Below, in pieces: positions 54,202-63,870 of a DNA stretch of 64,000 nt. The first letter of the stretch is position 1. The number at the start of each line of letters is the position of its first letter. The notes under the pieces are model-generated. The model was not told where the DNA came from. It saw only the letters and a list, made by a program, of their open reading frames with translations, and did no database searches. The translations under genes and the position numbers were made by a program. The DNA is taken from contig NZ_CP018617.1 in assembly GCF_002849855.1 (NCBI RefSeq), forward strand, positions 310,001 through 374,000, given 5' to 3'. The DNA is from Vibrio azureus. GTDB taxonomy: Bacteria; Pseudomonadota; Gammaproteobacteria; Enterobacterales; Vibrionaceae.

Positions 54202-55158
54202 TTAAATTAATTCCAGTGTATTCAAAATCATTATCCCGATAGTACAGGTTATGGTAGAGAGTACCGTTGTTAAAGCAATGATGTTGGCGGCCAAAACGGC
54301 ATTCCCACCCATTGAACGGGCCATAACATAGCTTGCAGAAGCAACAGGAGAGGCATTCATAAAAAATAGTATCCCAAGTTCAACGCCTCTAAAGCCCATA
54401 AAATAAGCACCGGAAGTAATGGCGATTGGCGCGAGCATGAGCTTATAACTGCTAGCAAACCATGATGGTGCTTTTTCCTGCTTCATTGAATTCAGATTAA
54501 GAGAGCCACCAATACATAAAAGAGCGAGCGGAAGAGTCATTTTTGATAAGTAGTGTCCAGCCTCTATTGCGATGCTGGGAACGGGAATAGACAATACGTA
54601 ACAGAACAGTCCCGCCATAATGGCAATGATCAATGGGTTTTTGGTCAAAGTTCTTGCCATCATTTTAGCGGTTTGCGAGCCTGAAGTCGTACCTTTCGGA
54701 GAGAGACAAATAACGGCTTGAATGTTATAAAGGAAAATAGTGATGGCCATGTAAAGAGCGGCAAGGGCAATTCCCTGAGCACCATAAGTACTAGTGACGT
54801 AAGCTATGCCAATAATGCCGGTATTAGAGCGAAATGCACCTTGAATGATGACACCTTGCTCTGGTGAGCAACTGAAAAATAGTTTGACAGAAATATATGC
54901 AAAAATGAAAAAGCATACAGTAGCGATAATTCCGTAGCTTACAAAGCTCTTAGCTGCGACAAAGTTATGTTCAGAGGCCACAATACTTAAAAAAAGCATG
55001 GTTGGTAATGTTACTTGAAAAACTAATTTAGCCCCAATTTCAATAAAATTATCGTTAATCAGCCCAACACGTTTAAACAGAATACCCAATAGTAACATTA
55101 AACAGATTGGTCCAGTGATAGATAAAGATAGTTGCAATTGCTCTAAGATTGTCGCCAT
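54202..55158 (-). CDS. AEC-family (auxin efflux carrier-like) permease
   Basis: 318 residues with about ten membrane spans in two halves. Family marks: ITGPICLMLLLGILFKRVGL at the start, FRSNTGIIGIAYVTSTYGA in the middle, LALLCIGGSLNLNSMK, and FFMNASPVASASYVMARSMG toward the end. Related proteins export malonate, malate or other small organic acids; substrate here unknown. Monocistronic. Confidence 0.88.
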   Translation of the reverse strand: MATILEQLQLSLSITGPICLMLLLGILFKRVGLINDNFIEIGAKLVFQVTLPTMLFLSIVASEHNFVAAKSFVSYGIIATVCFFIFAYISVKLFFSCSPEQGVIIQGAFRSNTGIIGIAYVTSTYGAQGIALAALYMAITIFLYNIQAVICLSPKGTTSGSQTAKMMARTLTKNPLIIAIMAGLFCYVLSIPVPSIAIEAGHYLSKMTLPLALLCIGGSLNLNSMKQEKAPSWFASSYKLMLAPIAITSGAYFMGFRGVELGILFFMNASPVASASYVMARSMGGNAVLAANIIALTTVLSTITCTIGIMILNTLELI

Positions 55159-55978
55159 AGGTCACCCAGTTTAAAGAAGATTATATTCCCAGGTAGGCTC
55201 ACACACTACATACTAAGGTGCTATTTTAGCTCTCATAGGTTGCAGTGTGATTAAATAATTATTTTACCTTGGAAATATAAATGTTGTACATTGCAAATCG
55301 CTATAAAGGCAGTGAATCAAGCGCATCATAATCCAAAAACTGCCTAGAACTTACCTAGATATGCCAGCTGAATTGAGATGATGTTGCTATGGCTTGATAT
55401 TGTCTTTAATTATTTTTATTCAGTGACATAGCTTAGAATCAAGCATGTTGAAGTCACTTGGTATACTGTAATTTAGCCACATTTTTAACCTTTTGGATAG
55501 CCATAAAATCAAAAATTTTGAGTGAAAGCCGGAGTTTTTAGTTCATTAGTTAACCAATTAGTGTATATGTATATTTATTATTAATTGTGGGGGGATAGTG
55601 ATGAACAGTAATATAATAGGATATAAACAAAACACTATTTCTAGAATAATTATTCTGAAATAAGTACCTTTACCTATGATAATAATAAAAGACTTTCTTT
55701 GGCTTTTTGAAGTTATTAGATTTCTTTTTAAAAATATTTTTTCAATATTGATCGTTAAAATTACATCATCAAAAGTCTAAACACATTCCTTTTAAAGCCT
55801 CGCTACTCAAGTTTTTTGGCGAGTCAAGTTAAATTATAGGGAGGTAAAGCAGACACGTTAGAGGAATGAGAGCCCTATGGCAAAAATGTTTTTTAATAAG
55901 ACGGAGCTTGCGAAGAGCACTTAAAATACTTGTCATACAGATTGATTTTGTCAGAAAACTAAAAAAGAGGGTTTATTG
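55159..55978. other. Long AT-rich intergenic region
   Basis: About 820 bp. Holds a degenerate short repeat (55421-55466), a 14-bp palindrome AGAATAATTATTCT (55643-55656) and a possible 20-codon ORF at 55601-55663 behind GGGGGG, too short to trust. A further 15-codon frame starts at 55876. Promoter for the hydrolase gene presumably lies here. Confidence 0.5.
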
Positions 55979-57307
55979 ATGTCGTTTTCAACGTCAAGTA
56001 TGAAAGTCGCTCTAGGTTTACTTGCTGTCACTTTTGGCCCGATGAATTTGGCTAGTTCTTCGGAGGTACCTTTGTTAAGTGCGAGTGAGTCTGATCCGAT
56101 TACATTGGGGTGGATGCAGGGCTTTCCTGTGCCAAAAAATAAGCTCATCATGCAACCAGAATCTGATTTCTTTAGCTTCCCTAAGATGCGATGGACAGTA
56201 TGCCATATCCGTGAATTGATGCCGACCAAAGAAGTCAGCCGTGGTATCGGAGCGGCGGCAAGTATCACTCAAAATCTGGATAAAGCGATTGATAAGATAG
56301 AATTTAAGCCCCTTGGTAGTGATAAGGTCATGACATGGAGGGCATCTTTAGCTTCCAACTATACTGATGGTATGCTGATTTTACATCAGGGGCAGATTGT
56401 CTACGAGCACTACTCTGGCTGCCTCGACCCAATCACTCAGCATGCTGCGATGTCGATGACAAAATCTCTTACTGGGTTGTTAGCTGAGATTTTAGTTGTT
56501 GAAGGGGCATTAAATGAGGATGAACTTGTCGCAAATATCATTCCTGAGCTTAAAAACAGTGCGTTTGGAACGGCTACGGTCAGACAAGTTATGGATATGA
56601 CAACGTCATTAAAATACAGTGAGAACTATGCTGATCCTAATGCTGATATCTGGGTTTATTCAAAGGCAGCGAGCCCCTTACCAAAGGATAAAAGCTACCA
56701 AGGGCCAGATGGTTATTTTGACTATCTAAAAACATTGAAAAAAGACACTATCGCTCATGGTGAAGTCTTTGGCTATAAAACGGTCAACTCAGATACTTTA
56801 GGTTGGATAATATCAAGAGTTACTGGTAAGAGTATGGCTGATTTATTATCCGATCGGATCTGGTCTAAAATGGCTGCAGAGCAGAGCGCCTATATGACGG
56901 TTGACGCGAAGGGCGTTCCTTTTGCCGGAGGAGGGTTGAGCGCTGGACTGCGTGATTTAGGACGAATTGGCTTATTGATGCTGAATGGTGGAGTGATTAA
57001 TGGCCAGCGATTGTTTCCAGAAAAAGTGGTGAGCAATATTAGAGCTGGAGGAGATAAAAAAGCGTTTGCTAAAGCGGGTTATAAAACGCTAGAAGGTGGC
57101 AGTTATCGCAGTATGTGGTGGGTGATGCACAATGAAAATGGTGCTTTCTCTGCCCGTGGCGTGCATGGACAAACCATCTATGTTGATCCAAGTGCGGACA
57201 TGGTGATTGTCAGGCTTTCTTCTTACCCTACCGCTTCGAATTCAGCCATTGATCCGACTTCATTACCAGCCTATCAAGCGGTTGCCAATTACTTGAGTTC
57301 AAAATAA
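55979..57307 (+). CDS. Exported serine hydrolase, beta-lactamase class C-like
   Basis: 442 residues. N-terminal signal-like stretch (MKVALGLLAVTFGPMNLASS). The SxxK catalytic motif is in HAAMSMTKSLTGLLAE near residue 160; a second-motif region lies around KTVNSDTLGWIISRV and the third around ARGVHGQTIYVDP. The family includes esterases, 6-aminohexanoate-oligomer hydrolases and D-Ala carboxypeptidase-like enzymes; substrate not predictable. ATG behind AGAGGG chosen over TTG 55976. The class C Y-x-N tyrosine is not obvious. Confidence 0.85.
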   Translation: MSFSTSSMKVALGLLAVTFGPMNLASSSEVPLLSASESDPITLGWMQGFPVPKNKLIMQPESDFFSFPKMRWTVCHIRELMPTKEVSRGIGAAASITQNLDKAIDKIEFKPLGSDKVMTWRASLASNYTDGMLILHQGQIVYEHYSGCLDPITQHAAMSMTKSLTGLLAEILVVEGALNEDELVANIIPELKNSAFGTATVRQVMDMTTSLKYSENYADPNADIWVYSKAASPLPKDKSYQGPDGYFDYLKTLKKDTIAHGEVFGYKTVNSDTLGWIISRVTGKSMADLLSDRIWSKMAAEQSAYMTVDAKGVPFAGGGLSAGLRDLGRIGLLMLNGGVINGQRLFPEKVVSNIRAGGDKKAFAKAGYKTLEGGSYRSMWWVMHNENGAFSARGVHGQTIYVDPSADMVIVRLSSYPTASNSAIDPTSLPAYQAVANYLSSK

Positions 57308-57356
57308 TGACTTAATTTCTCCCTCCTCTTTGTTAAAGAATGTTTTGATATAAATA

Positions 57357-57454
57357 TATACCCAAGCACCTTGAGGTTACTTGGGTATAATGATGGGATG
57401 GAGAGCATAGAGTCATCGTGATAGACCCAAGCAGCCAGAGGTTGCTTGGGGATC
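57357..57454. repeat. Two short palindromic repeats
   Basis: A clean copy at 57357-57389 (TACCCAAGCACCTTGAGG, CTTGGGTATA) and a variant at 57422-57454 (AGACCCAAGCAGCCAGAGG, GCTTGGGGAT), between convergent genes where they may act as bidirectional terminators. Confidence 0.75.
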
Positions 57455-57487
57455 AACGGTGAGCTAAAGCCCTAATAGTCTGTTGGA

Positions 57488-58588
57488 TTAAGGGGTAGGT
57501 CTTTGTACGAGTGGTGCGCTAACTTCTTGAGGCTCTAACTTGATTGTTTGAGTAGGGAAAGCAATATCGGCATCATGTGCTTTGATGATCGCAACGACCT
57601 TCATTAAAACGTCTTGTTTGACTTCGTGATAGCGAACCCAGTTCACCGTTTTAGTGAAGGTATAAATAAAGAAGTCGAGTGATGAAGCACCAAACTTGTT
57701 GAAGTTAACAATTAAAGTTTGGCTACTGTCGATATCATCATGTTGTTTCAGCATCTCTCGTACGGCATCGATGATCAACGGTATTTTTTCTGCATCATCA
57801 TAGCGTAGACCTATGGTTTCATAAATTCTTCGGTTCAGCATGCGCGAAGGGTTTTCAACCACAATATTACTAAAAACTGAGTTGGGTACGTAGATAGGGC
57901 GTTTTTCAAAGGTACGAATGCAAGTCATTCTCCAACCAATGCGTTCTACAGTTCCTTCGATTTGACGATCAGGTGAGCGGATCCAATCTCCGACTTTAAA
58001 TGGACGGTCAAAATAGATCATCATGCCACCAAAAAAGTTAGAGAGTAGATCTTTTGCGGCGAGACCGACAATCAAGCCACCCACACCACCAAAGGTCAGC
58101 AGCCCGGACAAACTCAGACCGAAGGCTTGCATAATGGTCATTACGCCAATGACAATAAAGAACAGCCGAAACACTTTTGCGATGGCTTGAACTGTGGTTT
58201 CATCACGATTCTTTTGTGCCAAAATATACGCTTCAACATTGCTCACTAAACGCAGTACAGCCCACACGAGCATACAAATCACAAGCAGCAGTTTTAGAGT
58301 GCTCAGCCAGTTCACTTGGCTATCGAGCTCGCTTTGCAAAACGATTCCTAAAGACACGGTCGCAGGCCAACACCAGATAAGTGCGCTGACTGGAGTTTTA
58401 ATTGCCGCGAGGATCATGTCATCCCATTTAAAGGGTGTTTTCTCAAATAAAATGGTAAGACGAGAGCAGAGAATTCGCCATATTACCCAAGAGAAAAAAC
58501 TGGCAACAGTAATGAATAAAACACTGCTGCTCCATTGTTGATGGTTAGCTAATATATATTGTTGGATTTCAGAGAACCAAGACGTCAT
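57488..58588 (-). CDS. MscS-family mechanosensitive channel
   Basis: 366 residues with about four or five spans. The pore helix is VGGLIVGLAAKDLLSNFFGG at about residues 172-191, followed by the MscS beta domain start FDRPFKVGDWIRSPDRQIEG and FEKRPIYVPNSVFSN. Extra N-terminal spans make it larger than MscS (286 aa), like E. coli YnaI. It opens on membrane tension to release solutes during hypo-osmotic shock. Confidence 0.92.
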   Translation of the reverse strand: MTSWFSEIQQYILANHQQWSSSVLFITVASFFSWVIWRILCSRLTILFEKTPFKWDDMILAAIKTPVSALIWCWPATVSLGIVLQSELDSQVNWLSTLKLLLVICMLVWAVLRLVSNVEAYILAQKNRDETTVQAIAKVFRLFFIVIGVMTIMQAFGLSLSGLLTFGGVGGLIVGLAAKDLLSNFFGGMMIYFDRPFKVGDWIRSPDRQIEGTVERIGWRMTCIRTFEKRPIYVPNSVFSNIVVENPSRMLNRRIYETIGLRYDDAEKIPLIIDAVREMLKQHDDIDSSQTLIVNFNKFGASSLDFFIYTFTKTVNWVRYHEVKQDVLMKVVAIIKAHDADIAFPTQTIKLEPQEVSAPLVQRPTP

Positions 58589-58668
58589 AGTTATCGTGTA
58601 ATTTTATCATTCAATCGGTCAACACTAACAGAATGGCATCGATTACCCCAGTAAAATTGTCAAAGCCT

Positions 58669-58711
58669 CAATATCTCGCTGGACGCAGTATTTTGAAGCC
58701 ACTTGGATTTA
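58669..58711. repeat. Short palindromic repeat, diverged
   Basis: CTCGCTGGACGCAGTATTTTG and CCACTTGGATTTAT, downstream of the subtilisin-like gene. Confidence 0.55.
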
Positions 58712-58862
58712 TCTTATTTTTTTAAGAAAAGGCATACTGCTTGTTAATGGAACTCAACAAAAGGAATGAAGGGGTATCTGCCTGATCCCCCCTTAATAAG
58801 CAAATTGCCGATGGTAGCGAATGATTAGCTTTATGCTACTGACATCTAAGAGCTATCGACCT

Positions 58863-60587
58863 CTAGGGTTGCTCAGACAAACTTGAAAAGATCGCTTCAG
58901 CATCAACAATACCACCAGAAATGGATAAGGTTTCAAATGGGACTAACTGCTCTGGTGAAGATGGCTTTTTCACTAATAAGTCAGCATAAGGTCGAGCTTG
59001 ATCCATTAATACCGATTTCAGCTCTGTTGCTGTGAGATCAGGGTGATGAGACCAGACGAGTGCAGCGACACCCGAGACCACGGGCGCGGCCATGCTGGTG
59101 CCGCTGAGTGATTCATAAGTGTTATCGGGAGTTGTCGATAGGATACGGTAACCCGGAGCGAAAATATCAACACTGGTTTGGCCAAAATTACTGAAGCGTG
59201 CGACCAGTTTTTCGTCAGCATATTTCGCTGAAGCACCAACATCCATCCAAGTTTCAATTGGTTGTGACCAAGCATGTTGAGCAAAACGATTTGGGAAACT
59301 TGGTTTTAAGTCATTATCACTTTTGCTGTTGCCAGCAGAGTGAACGATGAGCACACCTTTTTTGGCCGCATAGCGGAAAGCATGATCGACGACAAACTTG
59401 CGTGGAGAATAACTTTTACCAAAACTCATATTGATAATATTCGCGCCGTTATCAACGGCATATCGAACCGCGTTGGCAATGTCCTTGTCACGTTCATCAC
59501 CGTTAGGAACCACTCGTACAGACATGATTTCTACGTTCTCAGCAATACCATCAATACCTATCCCATTACCACGTTCAGCCGCAATGATCCCGGCTACGTG
59601 AGTACCGTGTCTGCCTGATGGGCCTTTAACCAGGTTATTTCCATAGCCTTTCTCCCAAGGATTGCTAATATCATCTTGCACTATCATTTGACGGGTATCG
59701 AAGTTGACGTTGTAATGATACTGCAGTGCTTCTAAATAACGATTATAACGAGAGTCCAAATATTTAAAGGAATACCAAGTGTCAAAAAGCTCGATTAAAT
59801 CCTTCGCTGCTTTAGCAACTTGTGGAGAATCATGCTGCAAGAGTGGCGTTAAACCATCAACACTAAAGTCATCGTGTAAAATCACATTTAGGATTTGTTG
59901 TTGAAGCGAGCGAGCAAGGCCTGTTGCTTGTTCAACGCGTTCTAATGCAGAGCGATTACTTTCCACGGCCTCAAGGTAGTTTTGTTCGATTTTTTTGTAA
60001 TACGCTTGTTGTTCATCATCTAGCCATTGTTGTTCCGCTAAAATATCAAGGTACTTTTTGTATTCGCGAGTCACTTCCAGTGTGTCTTGGTTAACATTCT
60101 GTCCATGCTGATTGCCAAGGAAATTCCAGCCATGTACGTCATCAATGTAACCATTGTTGTCATCATCGAGACCATTATCAGGAATTTCTTTTGTGTTGGT
60201 CCACAGTTTATTTTTAAGATCCTCATGCTCGATATCAACGCCAGAATCTAAGACTGCCACAACAATCGTTTTTGGGATTCTAGGAGGCAATAAGGCGTCA
60301 TAAACAAAATTGGCACCGACACCTTGTACATTAGATGTTATCGGTGAAAGGTTAAACCAATCTTGCTGACTCTCTAGCGGCGGTGTTAAAAAACGTAAAA
60401 AGGAATACACCGGCTTAGGCGTTGCTTTGATAGAGTAATCTTCAACAATGGTGCCTTTGACGTTGGTTATATAAGGTGAATTTGCGCCATAAGGTGAATC
60501 AGTATGTCCGGTTGTGTACGCAGCAAGTGCATGAGACGAAGCCAACATAGCGATATTTATAACAGAGAGTCTCAGCGTTTTCTTCAT
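58863..60587 (-). CDS. Subtilisin-like serine protease (S8), exported
   Basis: About 574 residues from the ATG behind GGTGG; a GTG four codons upstream is possible. Signal peptide SVINIAMLASSHALA. Catalytic triad: Asp in VVAVLDSGVDIEHEDL near residue 110, His in GRHGTHVAGIIA near 328, Ser in SGTSMAAPVVSGVAALVW near 492. A helical insert of about 170 residues (EYKKYLDILAEQQWLDDEQQ and on) separates Asp and His, longer than usual. No C-terminal secretion domain. Confidence 0.9.
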   Translation of the reverse strand: MKKTLRLSVINIAMLASSHALAAYTTGHTDSPYGANSPYITNVKGTIVEDYSIKATPKPVYSFLRFLTPPLESQQDWFNLSPITSNVQGVGANFVYDALLPPRIPKTIVVAVLDSGVDIEHEDLKNKLWTNTKEIPDNGLDDDNNGYIDDVHGWNFLGNQHGQNVNQDTLEVTREYKKYLDILAEQQWLDDEQQAYYKKIEQNYLEAVESNRSALERVEQATGLARSLQQQILNVILHDDFSVDGLTPLLQHDSPQVAKAAKDLIELFDTWYSFKYLDSRYNRYLEALQYHYNVNFDTRQMIVQDDISNPWEKGYGNNLVKGPSGRHGTHVAGIIAAERGNGIGIDGIAENVEIMSVRVVPNGDERDKDIANAVRYAVDNGANIINMSFGKSYSPRKFVVDHAFRYAAKKGVLIVHSAGNSKSDNDLKPSFPNRFAQHAWSQPIETWMDVGASAKYADEKLVARFSNFGQTSVDIFAPGYRILSTTPDNTYESLSGTSMAAPVVSGVAALVWSHHPDLTATELKSVLMDQARPYADLLVKKPSSPEQLVPFETLSISGGIVDAEAIFSSLSEQP

Positions 60588-61010
60588 GGTTTTAACCACC
60601 TTTTCGTTGATGTTTCAGTTAACGTTGAGAAAATCCTAAATATTAAAAGCAACTTTGCGAGTCAAATGTTAATAAAATGTTAAATTGATCTCGCTGTCAC
60701 AATGAGCAACCTAATAAACTTTGAACTGCTCAACTTTATAAAAAAAACAGCAGATAATTTTATTAAAACTGTGCATTTCTATTGTTAATTCTAACTTTAG
60801 CGTTTGGTCTCAATTATTTTTCACGTGCTAAATATAACTAAAAGGTATAAAGAGAGTTAAATAGAGGGCGATAGTGTATGCCATTACTCAAATATAACCA
60901 TATGGTTGCTTGTAAAGTGTTCAAACACACCAGTGTTGAAGGTAAATCACTTAAATTTAAGTAAATAGTCTCTACACTTAAAATATGACAATAAAAACAA
61001 GGAGACGCAT
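60588..61010. other. Divergent intergenic region
   Basis: About 420 bp of AT-rich DNA between the S8 protease and Lon-family genes, presumably with both promoters. No repeat or RNA recognised. Confidence 0.5.
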
Positions 61011-63371
61011 ATGGCAGGACAAAGGTTAGAACCTAAACAGCTATATTCTGTTGCTGAGCTAGAAAATATGCCATGTAAGTCAACCAAGGAACTCCCTCCG
61101 ATTGATGAAATAGTGGGGCAAGAACGTGCTCAAAAAGCGGTTGAATTTGCCATGTCAATCAAGGAAAAAGGGTACAACATTTACGCAATTGGTCAGAATG
61201 GCTTAGGAAAGCGTACGATGATCCTACGCTATTTAAACCGACATCAGCATGATGAAACGGCGTTATTTGATTGGTGCTATGTCGCGAATTTTGAGGATAC
61301 GCGGACCCCAAAGGTATTAAAGTTACCATGCGGAGTCGGGAGCCGCTTAAAAAGTGATATCGAAAAACTGATGGCGAAGTTACTCAATGCCATTCCACTC
61401 GCTTTCGATAATGAAATGTACTATAGCCGTGCAGATAGATTGAAAAATCAGTTGGCGAATAAGCAGCAACTTGAGCTAGACAGCATAAGTAAGGAAGCCA
61501 AAGAAAAAGGCATCAGCTTGACCATCACTGCACAAGGCGATTATCAATTTGTTGCAATGGATGGTGAAGAGCTCCATACCGAAGAATCGTTTGATGCTTT
61601 GAGTAAGAAAGAACAAGAGTACTTTTCGAGCAGTATCGATGAGCTTGAGGTAAGCTTAAGAGGAATGATTCGTGAGCTGACGGAATGGGAAGAGTCGTTC
61701 AGTGACAAAATTAAAAAGCTCAATGATGATGTGACATTAGACGTCATCACGCACTTTATAAAGCAACTTAAACTGGACTATGCCGGCTATTCAGAAATAA
61801 AAGCTTACTTAACCGAATTACAAAAAGACATTGTTGAAAACGCAGATATCTTTTTAGAACAGAGTGGTGAGCAGGGCGAAATGGCCACGGCCTCTTTGGA
61901 TAAAAAGCTACCAAGGCGTTATAAGGTCAATGTTTTAGTCGGTAGAAAAAACAGTGACTTTCCAATTGTCGTTGAAGAAAACCCGAACTATCACTCTTTG
62001 TTTGGTTCTATTGAAACGGCGACATTCAAAGGAACAGTGTTTACCGATTTTTCACTGATTCGCGCCGGAAGCTTACATAAAGCCAACGGTGGTGTGTTGC
62101 TAATGGATGCACAGAAGGTTCTTGAGCAGCCTTATGTCTGGGACGGATTGAAACGGGCGCTGCGTTCAAGACAACTCAGTTTTACCTCCTTAGAAAAAGA
62201 GGTGACGTTAACCGGCGCTGTATCTCTTGATCCAGAACCTATTCCCTTAGACATCAAAATCATTTTGTTTGGTGACTATCGTACTTATCAGCTTTTACAG
62301 CATTACGATCCAGAATTTGCTGAATTGTTCCGTGTCACTGCTGACTTTGAAGACGAAATGAAACGGACACCAGACTCTGAGTTACAGTATGCTCGCTTTA
62401 TCTCTAGCGTCGTCAATGACAACAACATGCTGCATTGTGATAAAAAAGCCATTGCTCGTATTATCGAATACAGCTCTCGTTTGTCAGGTGATCAAACCAA
62501 GCTGTCATTGCATTCTGCCAACATCGCCAATTTGCTGCGTGAATCCAACTATGTTGCTCGCCAGGCCAATTCAAATATGATTCGTATTGGTCATGTTGAG
62601 GAAGCTTTAGGTAATCAAGCGATGAGAGTGAGTCGGCTGCAAGACAGTGTGATGGAAACGTTTGTTAACGGCACTACCTTGCTGCGGACAGAAGGCTCAG
62701 CGGTAGGGCAGGTTAATGCCCTTTCTGTATTGAGCACCAGTGATCATATGTTTGGTGCGCCCAATCGAATTACCGCGACTACTTGCTACGGTGATGGCGA
62801 GGTCATTGATATTGAAAGAAGTGTTGATCTTGGTGGCAGTATTCACTCAAAGGGAGTGATGATTTTGTCGGCTTACTTGTCGTCGGTATTTGGTAAGACC
62901 GCGAGAGTGCCATTAACCACAACCATTACCTTTGAACAGTCCTACGGTGGCGTCGATGGAGACAGTGCGAGTATGGCAGAATTTTGTGCCGTGGTGTCTG
63001 CTTTTTCAAGACAGCCTAACCGACAAGATATCGCTATTACAGGCTCAATGAATCAATTTGGAGAAGCTCAACCTATTGGTGGGGTGAACGAGAAAATAGA
63101 AGGGTTTTATGACGTATGTATGATAAAAGGTCGTCATGAAACGCAGGGAGTGATCATTCCTCGCTCCAACGCCCACAATTTAATGCTGCGTCCGGATATT
63201 GTTAAAGCGGTTGAAAAGGGCGATTTTCATATTTGGGCCATTGATCATGTGACGGAAGCGGTTGAACTCTTTACGGGTAAAGCCGCAGGGATGGCAACCG
63301 ATGAGGGCTCCTACCCAATTGATACCATATTTGGTTTAGCGCAAGCAAAACTGAATGCTTTAAGAAAATAG
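61011..63371 (+). CDS. Lon-family ATP-dependent protease (LonB-like)
   Basis: 786 residues. An AAA ATPase with Walker A IGQNGLGKRT near residue 62 and the Walker B-like GGVLLMDAQKVLEQPYVWDG near 360. A coiled-coil insert lies between (residues about 120-290). The Lon protease domain near the end has the Ser in GGVDGDSASMAEF (residue about 655) and the Lys in IGGVNEKIEGF (about 697). The layout is that of the LonB/YcbZ group, not the housekeeping Lon with its N-terminal substrate domain. Strong AAGGAGA ribosome site. Confidence 0.92.
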   Translation: MAGQRLEPKQLYSVAELENMPCKSTKELPPIDEIVGQERAQKAVEFAMSIKEKGYNIYAIGQNGLGKRTMILRYLNRHQHDETALFDWCYVANFEDTRTPKVLKLPCGVGSRLKSDIEKLMAKLLNAIPLAFDNEMYYSRADRLKNQLANKQQLELDSISKEAKEKGISLTITAQGDYQFVAMDGEELHTEESFDALSKKEQEYFSSSIDELEVSLRGMIRELTEWEESFSDKIKKLNDDVTLDVITHFIKQLKLDYAGYSEIKAYLTELQKDIVENADIFLEQSGEQGEMATASLDKKLPRRYKVNVLVGRKNSDFPIVVEENPNYHSLFGSIETATFKGTVFTDFSLIRAGSLHKANGGVLLMDAQKVLEQPYVWDGLKRALRSRQLSFTSLEKEVTLTGAVSLDPEPIPLDIKIILFGDYRTYQLLQHYDPEFAELFRVTADFEDEMKRTPDSELQYARFISSVVNDNNMLHCDKKAIARIIEYSSRLSGDQTKLSLHSANIANLLRESNYVARQANSNMIRIGHVEEALGNQAMRVSRLQDSVMETFVNGTTLLRTEGSAVGQVNALSVLSTSDHMFGAPNRITATTCYGDGEVIDIERSVDLGGSIHSKGVMILSAYLSSVFGKTARVPLTTTITFEQSYGGVDGDSASMAEFCAVVSAFSRQPNRQDIAITGSMNQFGEAQPIGGVNEKIEGFYDVCMIKGRHETQGVIIPRSNAHNLMLRPDIVKAVEKGDFHIWAIDHVTEAVELFTGKAAGMATDEGSYPIDTIFGLAQAKLNALRK

Positions 63372-63437
63372 TCACGTTACCTGAAACTTATTCGATCAAG
63401 CATTTATATCGCGGTTGTAAAACACTTATCAAATTAA

Positions 63438-63473
63438 TCTCTAGCAAGCTTTGAGCTTTCTAGAGATTTTTTT
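63438..63473 (+). terminator. Terminator after the Lon-family gene
   Basis: TCTCTAG and CTAGAGA outer arms and AAGCT/AGCTT inner arms, then seven T. Confidence 0.88.
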
Positions 63474-63594
63474 AGCTTTATATGAACTCTAATGATGTTT
63501 GCTTGTCATACACAGTGTGACAGTTATTTTAGGTGCATTTTTACTCTCACTTATTAAGAACTCTGTTCCATATGAAGTAAGTTCCCTATTTTTT

Positions 63595-63610
63595 TGTGAT
63601 CCTATGCACA
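63595..63610. promoter_or_regulatory. CRP-like site upstream of the porin gene
   Basis: TGTGA-TCCTAT-GCACA matches TGTGA-N6-TCACA with one mismatch, about 260-275 bp before the porin start. Confidence 0.45.
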
Positions 63611-63870
63611 TTTTTTTGTGTTAATTCACATTAGGAAGTGTAAAAAATTTGTAGTCATACGCGATTATGAACCATCTGACTGACAATTTCCCCGCCTCTG
63701 GTTAGTCATTTTGCCTATTTTTATAGTCATTTCGAAAATAAAGCTAGTCTATTCAACCTGTTGCGTCATTTTCTAAAGTTGTTACCATTCTTCCCGTCTT
63801 CTTAATCGAGCACGATATCATTGTGCTAGAAATGGGAGACTGTCGATAAAACAATGGTATGGAAAACAAA

